The notes beneath the pieces were generated by a model that worked only from the letters and a program-made list of their open reading frames with translations, was not told where the DNA came from and made no database searches. This document shows, piece by piece, positions 53,164-61,738 of a stretch of 64,000 nucleotides of DNA. How positions within the stretch are numbered: position 1 is the first letter of the stretch; every line of letters begins with the position of its first letter. The position numbers and the translations under genes are program-made. The DNA lies in contig CAYOOT010000007.1 in the NCBI GenBank assembly GCA_964405665.1, forward strand, positions 1 to 64,000. The letters run 5' to 3'. Origin of the DNA: CAYOOT01 sp964405665 (GTDB lineage Bacteria > Bdellovibrionota_C > UBA2361 > SZUA-149 > CAZDWZ01).

Positions 53164-54417
53164 ATGATTAATTCTGCAACTCTTCTTGGTTCTGCATCAG
53201 GAAGAAATGCCGGGGATGCTGCTTTAATGCACGCGATTATGGATTCGGTTGATGATGCTTGTCAAAGAAGATTGCTTTATGACATTCCCACACTTAACCC
53301 GGAATTTGTTTGGAATAATTATACCAACAGGGTTCGTCCTGTGGGAATTTTGCCCTGGAATTTTTCCCTAAAACTTCTAGGTTTGCCTACCTATCAATCT
53401 TTGATGAGAACGGATCTTTCCCTAATTTTTGATGCAACTCTATTTGATCGTGAGCTTTATAATCCATTTTTTAATTTTCTTTCTTCCTATGCAGCTTTAT
53501 TGCCTGCGGCAAAAAAGAAGGGTAAAAAAATGGCCTGTTTTACGGTAACAGTGGGACCTTGCAGAACACCGAAAGGCCGAGATGTTTTAAAAAGAGTGAT
53601 GGAATTAATGGATTTTATTACTGTCAGAGATGAGGCTTCGATTGCTGAATTAGCTGATGCTAAAGTAGACAATCCTAATATTTTAATTACTAATGATGCC
53701 GCGTTACTAACTAAACCAGCTAGTAAACAAAGAATTCAACAAGTAATGCAAGAAGTGGGAATTGATCCCTCCAAAGAAGTTTTAGCAATCAATGTCAATC
53801 CTTATTTTGATAGTTGGGCGGGATTAAATAAAAAGAAAAAATTAGGAAAAGAAGAATTTATTAATACTTATAGTTCCGCTTTAACTAAAGCCCTTCAGGG
53901 AATTGACGCCACAATTCTTTTTATTGCCACACAACATTTGGATGAAACTTTAACGAAAGAAATTATGGAACGCACCAAGGTTCCCAATAAAAAGGTTTAT
54001 TTAAGCAATAAAGTTTATTCGCATCATGATATTCGAGGAGTAATGGAACACGTTTCTCTTCTTTTTGCGATGCGCCTGCATTGTTTAATTTTAACTTCAG
54101 CAGGACATACTCCGGTGATTTCTCTAAACTACTTGCCGAAAGTAACAACATATTTGAGAAGTTTGGGATTGGCCGATTATAGTTTGGGATTTGAAAATTT
54201 CAGCGAAAAGAATTTAATTGAACATATTAAAAAAGGTTGGGAAAATAGAGCGAAGATCAAAGCAATTTTGGATGATCGAGTTCCTAAAATGAAATTTGAA
54301 GTATTTAAGGCCGCTGTTTTGGTGGACTCTTTAAGCAAGGGTTTGAACATGTCTGAAGAAATTAAAAGATTAAAAGCAATTACTCCTGAAAATTCCAGGA
54401 GTGTGGTTAATTCGTAA
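53164..54417 (+). CDS. polysaccharide pyruvyl transferase family protein
   Basis: 417 residues. The N-terminal SATLLGSASGRNAGDAALMH and central MACFTVTVGPCRTPKGRDVL, MDFITVRDEASIAELAD, then HHDIRGVMEHVSLLFAMRLH (the conserved M/A-R-L-H motif) match the CsaB/WcaK (PF04230) family. Members add pyruvate ketals to cell-wall or capsular sugars, or are diverged glycosyltransferases. The start at 53164 is preferred: GGAG lies 6 bases upstream and the domain begins there. A GTG at 53116 would add 16 residues. Confidence 0.88.
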   Translation: MINSATLLGSASGRNAGDAALMHAIMDSVDDACQRRLLYDIPTLNPEFVWNNYTNRVRPVGILPWNFSLKLLGLPTYQSLMRTDLSLIFDATLFDRELYNPFFNFLSSYAALLPAAKKKGKKMACFTVTVGPCRTPKGRDVLKRVMELMDFITVRDEASIAELADAKVDNPNILITNDAALLTKPASKQRIQQVMQEVGIDPSKEVLAINVNPYFDSWAGLNKKKKLGKEEFINTYSSALTKALQGIDATILFIATQHLDETLTKEIMERTKVPNKKVYLSNKVYSHHDIRGVMEHVSLLFAMRLHCLILTSAGHTPVISLNYLPKVTTYLRSLGLADYSLGFENFSEKNLIEHIKKGWENRAKIKAILDDRVPKMKFEVFKAAVLVDSLSKGLNMSEEIKRLKAITPENSRSVVNS

Positions 54418-54419
54418 AT

Positions 54420-54510
54420 CGGAGCGCGGACTTTAGTCCGCTTTTTACCAAACTTTAAATTATTTCTTGCTAAAATATTTGGTATTAAGCGGACTAAAGT
54501 CCGCGCTCCG
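54420..54510. repeat. 91-bp element: inverted pair of GCGGACT-type REP units, ends outward
   Basis: The left unit 54420-54443 and right unit 54487-54510 are exact inverted copies (CGGAGCGCGGACTTTAGTCC then GCTT, and its complement) with a 43-base spacer. The units are the same as at 24998, but the pairing orientation is opposite. It separates the pyruvyltransferase from tRNA-Leu. Confidence 0.95.
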
Positions 54511-54568
54511 TCGACTGCTGCTTACAACACTTGCAACTGCCAAGACTTTCTTGTAAAACTAATATTCG

Positions 54569-54652
54569 GCCGGAGTGGTGAAACTGGTAGACGCGCTGGA
54601 CTCAAAATCCAGTAGGGGCAACCCTGTGAGAGTTCAATTCTCTCCTCCGGCA
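54569..54652 (+). tRNA. tRNA-Leu (CAA)
   Basis: Class II tRNA, 84 nt. Acceptor GCCGGAG pairs with CTCCGGC, the D arm is TGGTGAAACTGGTAGACGCG, the anticodon stem-loop is CTGGACTCAAAATCCAG with anticodon CAA, the variable arm is AGGGGCAACCCT, and the T arm is GAGAGTTCAATTCTCTC. CCA is not encoded. A REP-like unit begins 7 bases after it. Confidence 0.95.
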
Positions 54653-54658
54653 TTTGTC

Positions 54659-54682
54659 GGGGCACCCTTTATGGGTGCCCGG
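54659..54682. repeat. single GGCACCCTTTATGGGTGCC unit after tRNA-Leu
   Basis: The same palindrome as the arms of 27990-28064. It lies between the tRNA 3' end and the TPR lipoprotein gene, 25 bases before its start codon. Confidence 0.9.
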
Positions 54683-54706
54683 TTTGCCAATAGTTTTTGG
54701 GGAACA

Positions 54707-55336
54707 ATGAAAAACTTCTTTTTTCTTCTTCTATTTTTTATTTCTTGCAAAAGCAACGAATCGATCACTTTGACTTCTCAAGCCAAGGGATTAATTGATA
54801 AAGGCAAAATTGATCAAGCTATGGTTTTGCTTGATCGAGCAATAAAAAATGATCCTAAATATATAGATGCTTATCTGGAAATGGGCAGAGCCTATGAAGG
54901 AAAAAATAACTTTGACGAAGCGCTTAAATCATATCAAAAAATTCAAAAAATAAACCCCAAACATGTTCAGGTAAATATGTATTTGGGCAATCTCTATCGT
55001 CGCTGGGGTAAGTTAGATCAGGCGATATCCTACGTGAAGAAAGCAGTGGAATTATCTCCAGGAGAAGCCTGGATGACTCAACTTTTAGGCAATTTATATC
55101 AGCAAGCCGGGAAGATTGATTTGGCAGTCGCCGCTTACGAAAAAGCTGTCAAGATGGATCCCAATGATCATTTCTTTTTAATGGATTTAGCTAAAGGGTA
55201 TGAAGCTAAAGGAGACAATACTAAGGCCATTGAACAATATAAAAAACTGATGGTCCTTTTGGAGGGTTTACCCAAGCATGTTGATGAATACAATATGGCG
55301 AAGAAGAAAATCCAAGAATTAAAAGGTGGGTTTTAA
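54707..55336 (+). CDS. TPR-repeat lipoprotein
   Basis: 209 residues. The lipoprotein signal MKNFFFLLLFFISCKS has Cys at about 14. At least four TPRs follow (about 30-200): GKIDQAMVLLDRAIKNDPKY, NFDEALKSYQKIQKINPKHV, GKLDQAISYVKKAVELSPGE and GKIDLAVAAYEKAVKMDPND. It probably acts as an adaptor at the outer membrane, partner unknown. The start at 54707 is chosen by GGGGA and the signal; a longer frame upstream only translates tRNA-Leu and a repeat. Confidence 0.87.
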   Translation: MKNFFFLLLFFISCKSNESITLTSQAKGLIDKGKIDQAMVLLDRAIKNDPKYIDAYLEMGRAYEGKNNFDEALKSYQKIQKINPKHVQVNMYLGNLYRRWGKLDQAISYVKKAVELSPGEAWMTQLLGNLYQQAGKIDLAVAAYEKAVKMDPNDHFFLMDLAKGYEAKGDNTKAIEQYKKLMVLLEGLPKHVDEYNMAKKKIQELKGGF

Positions 55337-55345
55337 AAAGTTATT

Positions 55346-55754
55346 GGAGCGCGGACGTCCTCGTCCGCAACCTGTAACGCTGCAAAGTATGAATTCTCAA
55401 AGCAAACAATAATTTTCTTTTTTGGTTAACCTTGAGACTTCTGTCCTAAATACATTCCAGGCTGCGGACGAGGACGTCCGCNNNNNNNNNNNNNNNNNNN
55501 NNNNNNNNNNNNNNNNNNNNNNNNNNNNNNNNNNNNNNNNNNNNNNNNNNNNNNNNNNNNNNNNNNNNNNNNNNNNNNNNNTAACCTTGAGACTTCTGTC
55601 CTAAATACATTCCAGGCTGCGGACGAGGACGTCCGCAACCTGTAACGCTGCAAAGTATGAATTCTCAAGGCAAACAATAATTTTCTTTTTTGGTTAACCT
55701 TGAGACTTCTGTCCTAAATACATTCCAGGCTGCGGACGAGGACGTCCGCGCTCC
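55346..55754. repeat. tandem array of 113-bp palindrome-bounded units, broken by a gap
   Basis: The outer ends 55346-55368 and 55732-55754 are perfect 23-bp inverted copies: GGAGCGCGGACGTCCTCGTC then CGC, and its complement. Between them a 95-base body (AACCTGTAACGCTGCAAAG ... TAAATACATTCCAGGCT) alternates with the palindrome GCGGACGAGGACGTCCGC at a period of 113 bases (55582 to 55695). At least three unit starts are visible. For the phase to hold across the 100 N, the missing sequence should be 58 bases plus a multiple of 113. Confidence 0.93.
55482..55581. other. assembly gap of 100 N inside the tandem array
   Basis: Exactly 100 N; sequence on both sides is the same repeat unit, so copy number is unresolved. 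Confidence 0.98.
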
Positions 55755-55763
55755 AGATTTTCC

Positions 55764-57260
55764 CTAATGAACCCTTGTTTGCTTGAAAATAAATCCAGGC
55801 TTATTTGCCTTAATCACATATTCCTGCCCTTCCGGCACATTTTCAAAAGAATAATTACCGTTGCTATCAGTTGTTGTTTTTCCTACATTGATGCATTCAA
55901 TTTCTACTCCGGCAATTGGCTTACCTTTATGAATGATCTTTCCTCCGATATTGAATAATTGTTTGGCATTAATTGTAAAATCAAGATCGCGATCAATGGT
56001 TTTAGTTGCGCCAAGATCATCAAAAACAAACTTATCTTTAGAAGCTGTTAATTTATAAGCTGTTCCTTCTTTAATGTTGGAAAATTTAAAACTTCCATCA
56101 TTCATTGTGGTCGTAGCGCCGATTCCTGGGATATTTACAAGCACACCAGCAAATCCCTTTCCTTGATGGACAACTTTTCCGCTGATATTAAAAAGCTTAA
56201 TTGCCCTTGCTTCCAATTCTGTAGGCATTTCTACGATACCGCTTAAAGCAGAAGACTCAAAAGTGTATCCTTCTTTATTTAAAATTATCTGATAAGAAGT
56301 GCCTTCTTCAATATTTTCAAATTTAAAAAATCCATTTTCATCAGTATAAACTTTTCCGATGCTTCCAGCATCGACCAATACTCGATCTAGGCCTAAATCT
56401 TTATAAAGGACTCTACCTTTAAGATTGATTAGTTGCAGGGCAGTAAAATTAATATCCAAGATATTAGAATTTTCCAAAACAATCTTGGCCTGAGCAGGGG
56501 TTGTTTCCATTGTTGATGATATTGCTTGATGGAAGTGATCGCTTTTCCAAGATTTTTCTTCTGTTATGGGACTGCTTACAAAGTTATTTGTTGTCTTTGG
56601 TAAAATTTCTTGAATTCCGTTATTACTTTGAGCAACTGGACTGTTAACCTGCGTATAAATTGTTTCGCTTAGCGGTTCCGGTTCTTTAACTGAATTAACT
56701 GCCGATACTTCAATTTGTTCTGAAAGATTGGTGGAAGTTTCAGCTGCCGGTTCTATTAGTGCCGTTTCTTTAATTTGTTCTTCAGAGGAGGTAGGCTTAA
56801 AATAGCCCGAGGAATCATTTTTCTCAGTGCTAATTATTAAATTTTCTGTTTTAGCATTAACACTCAATTGATCTATTCCTAACAATTCTGGTTCGGAGAG
56901 CGGATCAAAAACCTTTAAAGTATTTTGGTCTTCAATGATATTTGGCTTAATTAAATAAGAACCAATGATTAATCTTTGATTGGAATTGATTTTGACTTCA
57001 GTATCTGGTTCCAAAGGATCACGCTCAACCATTGTTCCGCTAGAGCTTCCCAGATCTTTAACAAAAAGATGCAGTTTATTATCAGCTCCATTTTTCTTCA
57101 AAGAAATTTTAGCGTGGTACGCTGAAACTTCAGAACGATCAAGCACTAAGTCATTACCTTCTTTTCTGCCGATTGAGATTTCATTTTGATTGAAAGTTTT
57201 TGTTACGGGCGGTTCAAAAGAATCAAAATCAATTGACATTATTGTTAAACTAATAGCCAT
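55764..57260 (-). CDS. FHA-domain protein with three carboxypeptidase-regulatory-like repeats
   Basis: 498 residues. An N-terminal FHA domain (about 25-105) has ISIGRKEGNDLVLD, VSAYHAKISLKKNG and LGSSSGTMVERDPLEP, with the phosphothreonine-binding Arg and Ser. A Ser/Thr/Glu-rich linker (about 110-270) leads to three beta-sandwich repeats of about 75 residues. Each has the pattern G-x-V/I-x-x-x-G...T-T-x-x-x-G-x-F/Y-x-F-x-N-I/V-x-E-G-x-x-Y, e.g. TTTDSNGNYSFENVPEGQEY. FHA domains bind phosphorylated partners in the cytoplasm, whereas such repeats are usually extracellular, so the combination is unusual. The start could also be the ATG at 57239. Confidence 0.85.
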   Translation of the reverse strand: MAISLTIMSIDFDSFEPPVTKTFNQNEISIGRKEGNDLVLDRSEVSAYHAKISLKKNGADNKLHLFVKDLGSSSGTMVERDPLEPDTEVKINSNQRLIIGSYLIKPNIIEDQNTLKVFDPLSEPELLGIDQLSVNAKTENLIISTEKNDSSGYFKPTSSEEQIKETALIEPAAETSTNLSEQIEVSAVNSVKEPEPLSETIYTQVNSPVAQSNNGIQEILPKTTNNFVSSPITEEKSWKSDHFHQAISSTMETTPAQAKIVLENSNILDINFTALQLINLKGRVLYKDLGLDRVLVDAGSIGKVYTDENGFFKFENIEEGTSYQIILNKEGYTFESSALSGIVEMPTELEARAIKLFNISGKVVHQGKGFAGVLVNIPGIGATTTMNDGSFKFSNIKEGTAYKLTASKDKFVFDDLGATKTIDRDLDFTINAKQLFNIGGKIIHKGKPIAGVEIECINVGKTTTDSNGNYSFENVPEGQEYVIKANKPGFIFKQTRVH

Positions 57261-57372
57261 ACATCATACTCCAAAGAATTATTTCCAAGATATTTTAATT
57301 GTTATGCCAACAATATTTTGGTTTGATACGTTTTAACAGAAAATACTAATAAAGATCAAAAAATTAAGAAAT

Positions 57373-57927
57373 TTACAGGCTGTTTATGCTGTTTTTAAGT
57401 TGTTTCAGTTCGTTTCTGTCTTGGGAATCAAATAATCCCCTGATATAGCTTTCTTTGTCGATAAGAATTACTTTTGTACTGTGATTATATCCTGCAGGAT
57501 CAAGCCCTAAGCTTAATCCGCCCTCAGAAAGTTTTGTTATCTCTTCTATATCCCCGGTTAAAAATACCCAATTATTGAGATTTGCTGAGATTTTTTGCGC
57601 ATATTCTTTTAATTTTTCCGGAGAATCGCGCTGGGGATCAATACTGACAGTGACAAAAAGCAAATCTTTTTTATTGATAAATTCCTTTTGTAATCTTACT
57701 AATTCAGCTGTGAGAATAGGACAGGGACCTTCACAGGAAGTAAAAAAAAATGCAAATACTACGTTTTTTCCCAAAAGATTTGCTTCGGAAAAAGGCTGGT
57801 TTTCTTGAGAATTTAGCTTAAAAGCCGGGAATTTTGCAAGTTTTGGTAGCGCTGGAGGTGTTTTTCCCAAAAAAACTGCAATCGAAAAAAAAACTAAAAT
57901 AACAACAATTATTTTCCAATATTTCAC
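57373..57927 (-). CDS. SCO1/SenC family copper chaperone
   Basis: 184 residues. An N-terminal membrane anchor (about 5-20, KIIVVILVFFSIAVFL) is followed by a thioredoxin-like domain. The copper ligands are Cys65 and Cys69 in TSCEGPCPIL and the His of YNHSTKVILID. It delivers copper to the CuA site of CoxB. It lies 2 bases after the coxD stop, at the end of the cox transcript. A second SCO-like domain is fused to SURF1 at the other end of the cluster. Confidence 0.93.
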   Translation of the reverse strand: MKYWKIIVVILVFFSIAVFLGKTPPALPKLAKFPAFKLNSQENQPFSEANLLGKNVVFAFFFTSCEGPCPILTAELVRLQKEFINKKDLLFVTVSIDPQRDSPEKLKEYAQKISANLNNWVFLTGDIEEITKLSEGGLSLGLDPAGYNHSTKVILIDKESYIRGLFDSQDRNELKQLKNSINSL

Positions 57928-57929
57928 AA

Positions 57930-58382
57930 CTAATGTTCCGCAGTAGACTGCCCTTCTTCTGTATGAGTTGCACCATGATGAAGATCAGGGATCAGGACTT
58001 TGGGAGCCTGTGCTTCCAATAAAGAAGGATGAACTTGCTCTTTAGTCATCGCATCCATCACACAACTGCTAACTAGAATTGATAAAATAATTAAGGGATA
58101 AAATACATAAATGATAATTGTTTTCCCCTCAAACTTTAAATGCATAAAAAAGGTTGCAACAATTGCCGCTTTGATTGTCGCGATAATCACAGCAATCACT
58201 AAATTCAGATTACCAAAATCAAATCTAGAAACAACAACTGTTATAAATGTAAGAAATAATAATGTAACAAGTACCTTTTTCAAGACACTTAATTGAAGAA
58301 TGTGACCTAATCCTTCTTCAAAATCTTGGACCATTAAAGATCCATCCCCTAATCTTTTTGCATTTCCGTGAGTTTCTGACAT
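57930..58382 (-). CDS. cytochrome c oxidase subunit IV (bacterial type)
   Basis: 150 residues with three membrane helices: VLVTLLFLTFITVVV, LVIAVIIATIKAAIVATFFM and IYVFYPLIILSILVSSCVM. It carries the HLKFE segment typical of bacterial subunit IV (PF03626), which stabilises the oxidase. The start at 58382 is supported by GGAGGAG just upstream. A longer frame to 58451 overlaps coxC and lacks support. It lies 8 bases after coxC. Confidence 0.92.
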   Translation of the reverse strand: MSETHGNAKRLGDGSLMVQDFEEGLGHILQLSVLKKVLVTLLFLTFITVVVSRFDFGNLNLVIAVIIATIKAAIVATFFMHLKFEGKTIIIYVFYPLIILSILVSSCVMDAMTKEQVHPSLLEAQAPKVLIPDLHHGATHTEEGQSTAEH

Positions 58383-58390
58383 TTCTCCTC

Positions 58391-58999
58391 CTAACCAACG
58401 AGATAAAGTAAAGGGAATAAATAGATCCAAATTAAATCCACTAGGTGCCAATACAAGCCCCCAATTTCAACTGGGGTATAATATGTTTCTGAGAAACGAT
58501 TATGTTTGGCTAGTCCCTTGAGCCACCAAAGAAGACCCATGCCGGCAACTACGTGGATTCCATGTAATCCGGTCATGCAAAAATATAAACCAAAATAAAT
58601 GTTAGGTGGGGGGAATAATCCATGATCAACTTTTGCTTTATATTCGATAAATTTTACAACTAAGAAAATGCAAGCACAGATAAAAGTTGGCCAAATCCAT
58701 TTGACAACTGCCTTGTTATCTCCATGTTGAGCAGAGTCAACTGCTCGAGCCATTGTATAAGAACTAAAAAGTAACACTACCGTATTTAATGCTCCTAATT
58801 TCCAATCCAGGGCTTTGGAACTGGCATGAAACATTTCAAAATATTGCCAACGGAAAACACTAAAAGCGGTAAAGAGCCCGCCAAAAAACAAAACTTCCGT
58901 AGCTAAGAATAACCACATTCCAAATTTGGAAGCGTGATAAGCGGTTTCGGGCTCAACGTGATGAAAATGTCCGGGAGCTAAAGTTGTACTATGCGACAT
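58391..58999 (-). CDS. coxC: cytochrome c oxidase subunit III
   Basis: 202 residues, five-helix type. It opens with HFHHVEPETAYHASKFGMWL, then ATEVLFFGGLFTAFSVFRW, and later GLYFCMTGLHGIHVVAGMGL and GGLYWHLVDLIWIYLFPLLY. The conserved Glu and His residues of subunit III are present. It overlaps the end of coxA by 11 bases. Confidence 0.95.
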   Translation of the reverse strand: MSHSTTLAPGHFHHVEPETAYHASKFGMWLFLATEVLFFGGLFTAFSVFRWQYFEMFHASSKALDWKLGALNTVVLLFSSYTMARAVDSAQHGDNKAVVKWIWPTFICACIFLVVKFIEYKAKVDHGLFPPPNIYFGLYFCMTGLHGIHVVAGMGLLWWLKGLAKHNRFSETYYTPVEIGGLYWHLVDLIWIYLFPLLYLVG

Positions 59000-60701
59000 G
59001 ATGTCCTCCTTCTACAGAATGTTTTTTGTCCTTGTCGTGTTCATGTCCATGATAATCAGGACCATATCCTGGATTGTTCGGGTCGGTCATGGAAGTAATC
59101 ATTCCATAGCCATAAGACCAATCAGTGACAATAGGAACTGTTTCAAAGTTATCATGTGGCGGTGGAGATTTTGTCTGCCATTCCAGAGATAAAGAATTCC
59201 AGGGATTTGCTGGAGCCTTTTTGCCCCATTTTGCTGAAATAAAAAAGTTAAGTAATACCAAGCTGTATCCAATACCATTGATAAAAGCAAAAATGGTGGA
59301 GATTTGATGTAGTTTTGTGAATTCTGGAGGATAAGTAAAATATCTGCGCGGCATACCTTCCATTCCTAAAATAAATTGCGGAAGAAAAGTGCCATTAAAT
59401 CCGACAAAGAGTAGAAACCAAGCAATTTTAGCCATTTTTTCGTTATACATTTTCCCGAATATTTTTGGGAACCAAAAATGTAAACCGGCATAAAGACCAA
59501 TTACCGCACCACCTTGAATCGTATAGTGAAAGTGGGCAACCACAAAGTATGTATCATGATAATGAGCATCAACAGCCAGAGTTGCCAAGTGAATACCGGT
59601 AGTTCCGGCAATCAAGAAGAGGAAGACAAAACTAATGGCATAAAGCATCGGCGTACTAAAAGTAATACTTGCTTTATACATCGTAGAAAGCCAATTAAAT
59701 ACTTTTACGGCAGTGGGAATTGCCACTAGAAATGTTAGCACCATGAAAAGATTTCTTGAGAAATTAGACATTCCGGCAACAAACATATGGTGACCCCAGA
59801 CAATAAAACTAATTAAGGCAATTCCTACGCTTGCTTTAACCATCGCATGGTAACCAAAGATTGGCTTACGACAGAATACAGGAATAATTTCAGAAACAAT
59901 TCCCAAAGCGGGAAGAATCATAATGTAAACTACGGGATGAGAATAAAACCAAAAAAAGTGCTGAAACAAAACAGGATCTCCGGCAAGTTCTGGATTAAAA
60001 ATTCCCACCTTAAAAGAGTTTTCAACTATTAAAAGTAGCAAGGTAATTCCAATTACGGGAGTTGCCACAACTTGCAAAATAGAAGTTGCATAAAGTGTCC
60101 AAACAAAAAGTGGAACTCTTGTCCAAATCATGCCCGGTGCACGCATTTTATGAATCGTTACCAAGAAATTTAATCCAGTTAAGATTGAGGAAAAACCTAA
60201 AACAAATGCGGCAAAGGCAATCATCATTACAGCACCACTATTTTGAATGCTATAAGGAGCATAGAAAGTCCAACCGGTATCTATTCCCATCGGCAGAGCA
60301 ATCAAACCACATACTGCTCCGGCAATATAGATCCAAAAACTAAATCTATTTAACTTCGGAAAGGCCACATCTTTTGCGCCGATCATCAAGGGCAGTAAAA
60401 AATTTCCTAATGTTGCCGGAATTCCAGGAACGATGAATAAAAAGATCATCGCAATTCCATGAAGAGTAAAAGCTTTATTATAAAGTCCTGCTGAACCTAA
60501 AAACCCCGGTTCTGGATGAAAAAGTTCCAGTCTTACAGATAAAGCAGCAAGACCGCCGATAACGAAAAAAGTAAGAATAGAGAATAAATACAACAAGCCT
60601 AACCTTTTATGGTCAATGGTCATCCACCAGGACATAAATCCTTTTTCGCAATTGATGTAATTTAATTCCGTCCCATCTGCAGTTTCTGCATGAGCACTCA
60701 T
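58989..60701 (-). CDS. coxA: cytochrome c oxidase subunit I, A2-type (YSHPxVY)
   Basis: 570 residues, twelve or more helices. Haem and CuB ligands are in TLHGIAMIFLFIVPGI, FYSHPVVYIMILPALG, WGHHMFVAGMSN and HYHDTYFVVAHFHYTIQGG. Where A1 enzymes have HPEVY, with the D-channel Glu, this protein has YSHPVVY (DNA 59919-59954), the mark of A2-type enzymes such as the Rhodothermus and Thermus caa3 oxidases, in which the Tyr substitutes. The start at 60701 is supported by GAGGAAATAT; a start at 60740 would overlap coxB. It reduces O2 and pumps protons. Confidence 0.96.
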   Translation of the reverse strand: MSAHAETADGTELNYINCEKGFMSWWMTIDHKRLGLLYLFSILTFFVIGGLAALSVRLELFHPEPGFLGSAGLYNKAFTLHGIAMIFLFIVPGIPATLGNFLLPLMIGAKDVAFPKLNRFSFWIYIAGAVCGLIALPMGIDTGWTFYAPYSIQNSGAVMMIAFAAFVLGFSSILTGLNFLVTIHKMRAPGMIWTRVPLFVWTLYATSILQVVATPVIGITLLLLIVENSFKVGIFNPELAGDPVLFQHFFWFYSHPVVYIMILPALGIVSEIIPVFCRKPIFGYHAMVKASVGIALISFIVWGHHMFVAGMSNFSRNLFMVLTFLVAIPTAVKVFNWLSTMYKASITFSTPMLYAISFVFLFLIAGTTGIHLATLAVDAHYHDTYFVVAHFHYTIQGGAVIGLYAGLHFWFPKIFGKMYNEKMAKIAWFLLFVGFNGTFLPQFILGMEGMPRRYFTYPPEFTKLHQISTIFAFINGIGYSLVLLNFFISAKWGKKAPANPWNSLSLEWQTKSPPPHDNFETVPIVTDWSYGYGMITSMTDPNNPGYGPDYHGHEHDKDKKHSVEGGHHVA

Positions 60702-60714
60702 ATATTTCCTCGGT

Positions 60715-61656
60715 TTATTTAATAGACTTAATAAAGGCAATTAGCCCCGCAACTTCTTCGTCTTTCAGTTGTCCCTCAAACGATGGCATTAGATTTGGCG
60801 CAAAACCCTGAACAATTTTCTTGTTGGAATAGAGAATTGATTCTCTGATGTAATTTTCATCAACTACAACTGAACTTCCATCGGCCATTTGTTCTGTTTT
60901 ACCAAAAATTCCTTTGTAAGTTGGACCAATACCCTTATTTCCATCCAGAGAATGGCAGCTAACGCAAGCCTTAGCTTGATAAATCTTTTTGCCAAGTTCT
61001 TCGGGAGAAAGTTCTTCCGCCTTACGATCATTTACAAAATCCTCATACTCTGCCTGACTTACAACTTTCAATGTACCAGTCATTGCTGAGTGATCTTGCC
61101 CACAATACTCGGCACAAAAGATATGAGAGTTGCCGATATGTGTTGGAGTAAACCACATGTAATGATAATCACTGGCAATAACATCTTCTTTTACCCGCAT
61201 GATCGGGAGAAAGAAACTGTGATTAACATCTTTTGATTTCATCACTAAGCGAATGGGCTGACCAACAGGAACAACAAGATCTTTGTCGGCAGTTTTTCCA
61301 TTAGGATATTTGTAACTCCAGGCCCACTTCTGGCCGATAACACTGATTTCTAAGGCATTGGCCGGAGGATGACGCATTTCGTAATAAACTTTATATCCAT
61401 AGACACCAACAAAGATACAAACAAGAGTGGGGATTGTCGTCCAAACTATTTCCAATAAGTTGTTATGTGTAATGTATGCAGTTTTTTGATCTTCGGATTT
61501 TTTACGATATTTCCAGGCAAAAAATAGCATCACACCAGTAATCACAAAGGTGCAAAAAAATGCTGTCCAAGAAATAAAATTATTAATCCAGTCTACTTTA
61601 GACGCCCATTCAGCTCCTTGCTCTGGCATCCAGTCCAGGAAGTTGTATCCATTCAT
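60715..61656 (-). CDS. coxB: cytochrome c oxidase subunit II fused to cytochrome c (caa3-type)
   Basis: 313 residues. Two N-terminal helices (ISWTAFFCTFVITGVMLFF, LLEIVWTTIPTLVCIFVGV) are followed by the CuA domain. Its ligands are in VNHSFFLP and IFCAEYCGQDHSAMTGTL (Cys, Cys, His, Met). The C-terminal class I cytochrome c has KACVSCHSLDGNKGIGPTY (CxxCH) and the Met ligand region PNLMPSFEGQLKDEEV. The fused haem c defines a caa3 oxidase that takes electrons from soluble cytochrome c or complex III. First gene of coxBACD-sco on this strand. Confidence 0.97.
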   Translation of the reverse strand: MNGYNFLDWMPEQGAEWASKVDWINNFISWTAFFCTFVITGVMLFFAWKYRKKSEDQKTAYITHNNLLEIVWTTIPTLVCIFVGVYGYKVYYEMRHPPANALEISVIGQKWAWSYKYPNGKTADKDLVVPVGQPIRLVMKSKDVNHSFFLPIMRVKEDVIASDYHYMWFTPTHIGNSHIFCAEYCGQDHSAMTGTLKVVSQAEYEDFVNDRKAEELSPEELGKKIYQAKACVSCHSLDGNKGIGPTYKGIFGKTEQMADGSSVVVDENYIRESILYSNKKIVQGFAPNLMPSFEGQLKDEEVAGLIAFIKSIK

Positions 61657-61738
61657 CTTTAAAAAATCCTTAGTAAATTCATCAAGCGTTTGTTCAGTAA
61701 AGCTACTAATGCTTTCTAAATAAAAATAAGTAACTTAG

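Larger units (their letters stand above)
55337..55763. other. non-coding region occupied by a tandem repeat array
   Basis: The 427 bases between the TPR lipoprotein and the FHA protein consist almost wholly of the 113-bp repeat array described separately, including a gap. Small ORFs inside are repeat artefacts. Confidence 0.9.

Noticed and set aside
54575..54706. In-frame extension of the TPR lipoprotein beginning MVKLVDALDSKSS
   Set aside because: It translates tRNA-Leu and a REP-like unit; the lipoprotein signal starts at 54707.
55422..55677. Small ORFs across the N run at 55.5 kb, both strands
   Set aside because: Repeat sequence and N only; the motif repeats in the translation mirror the 113-bp array.
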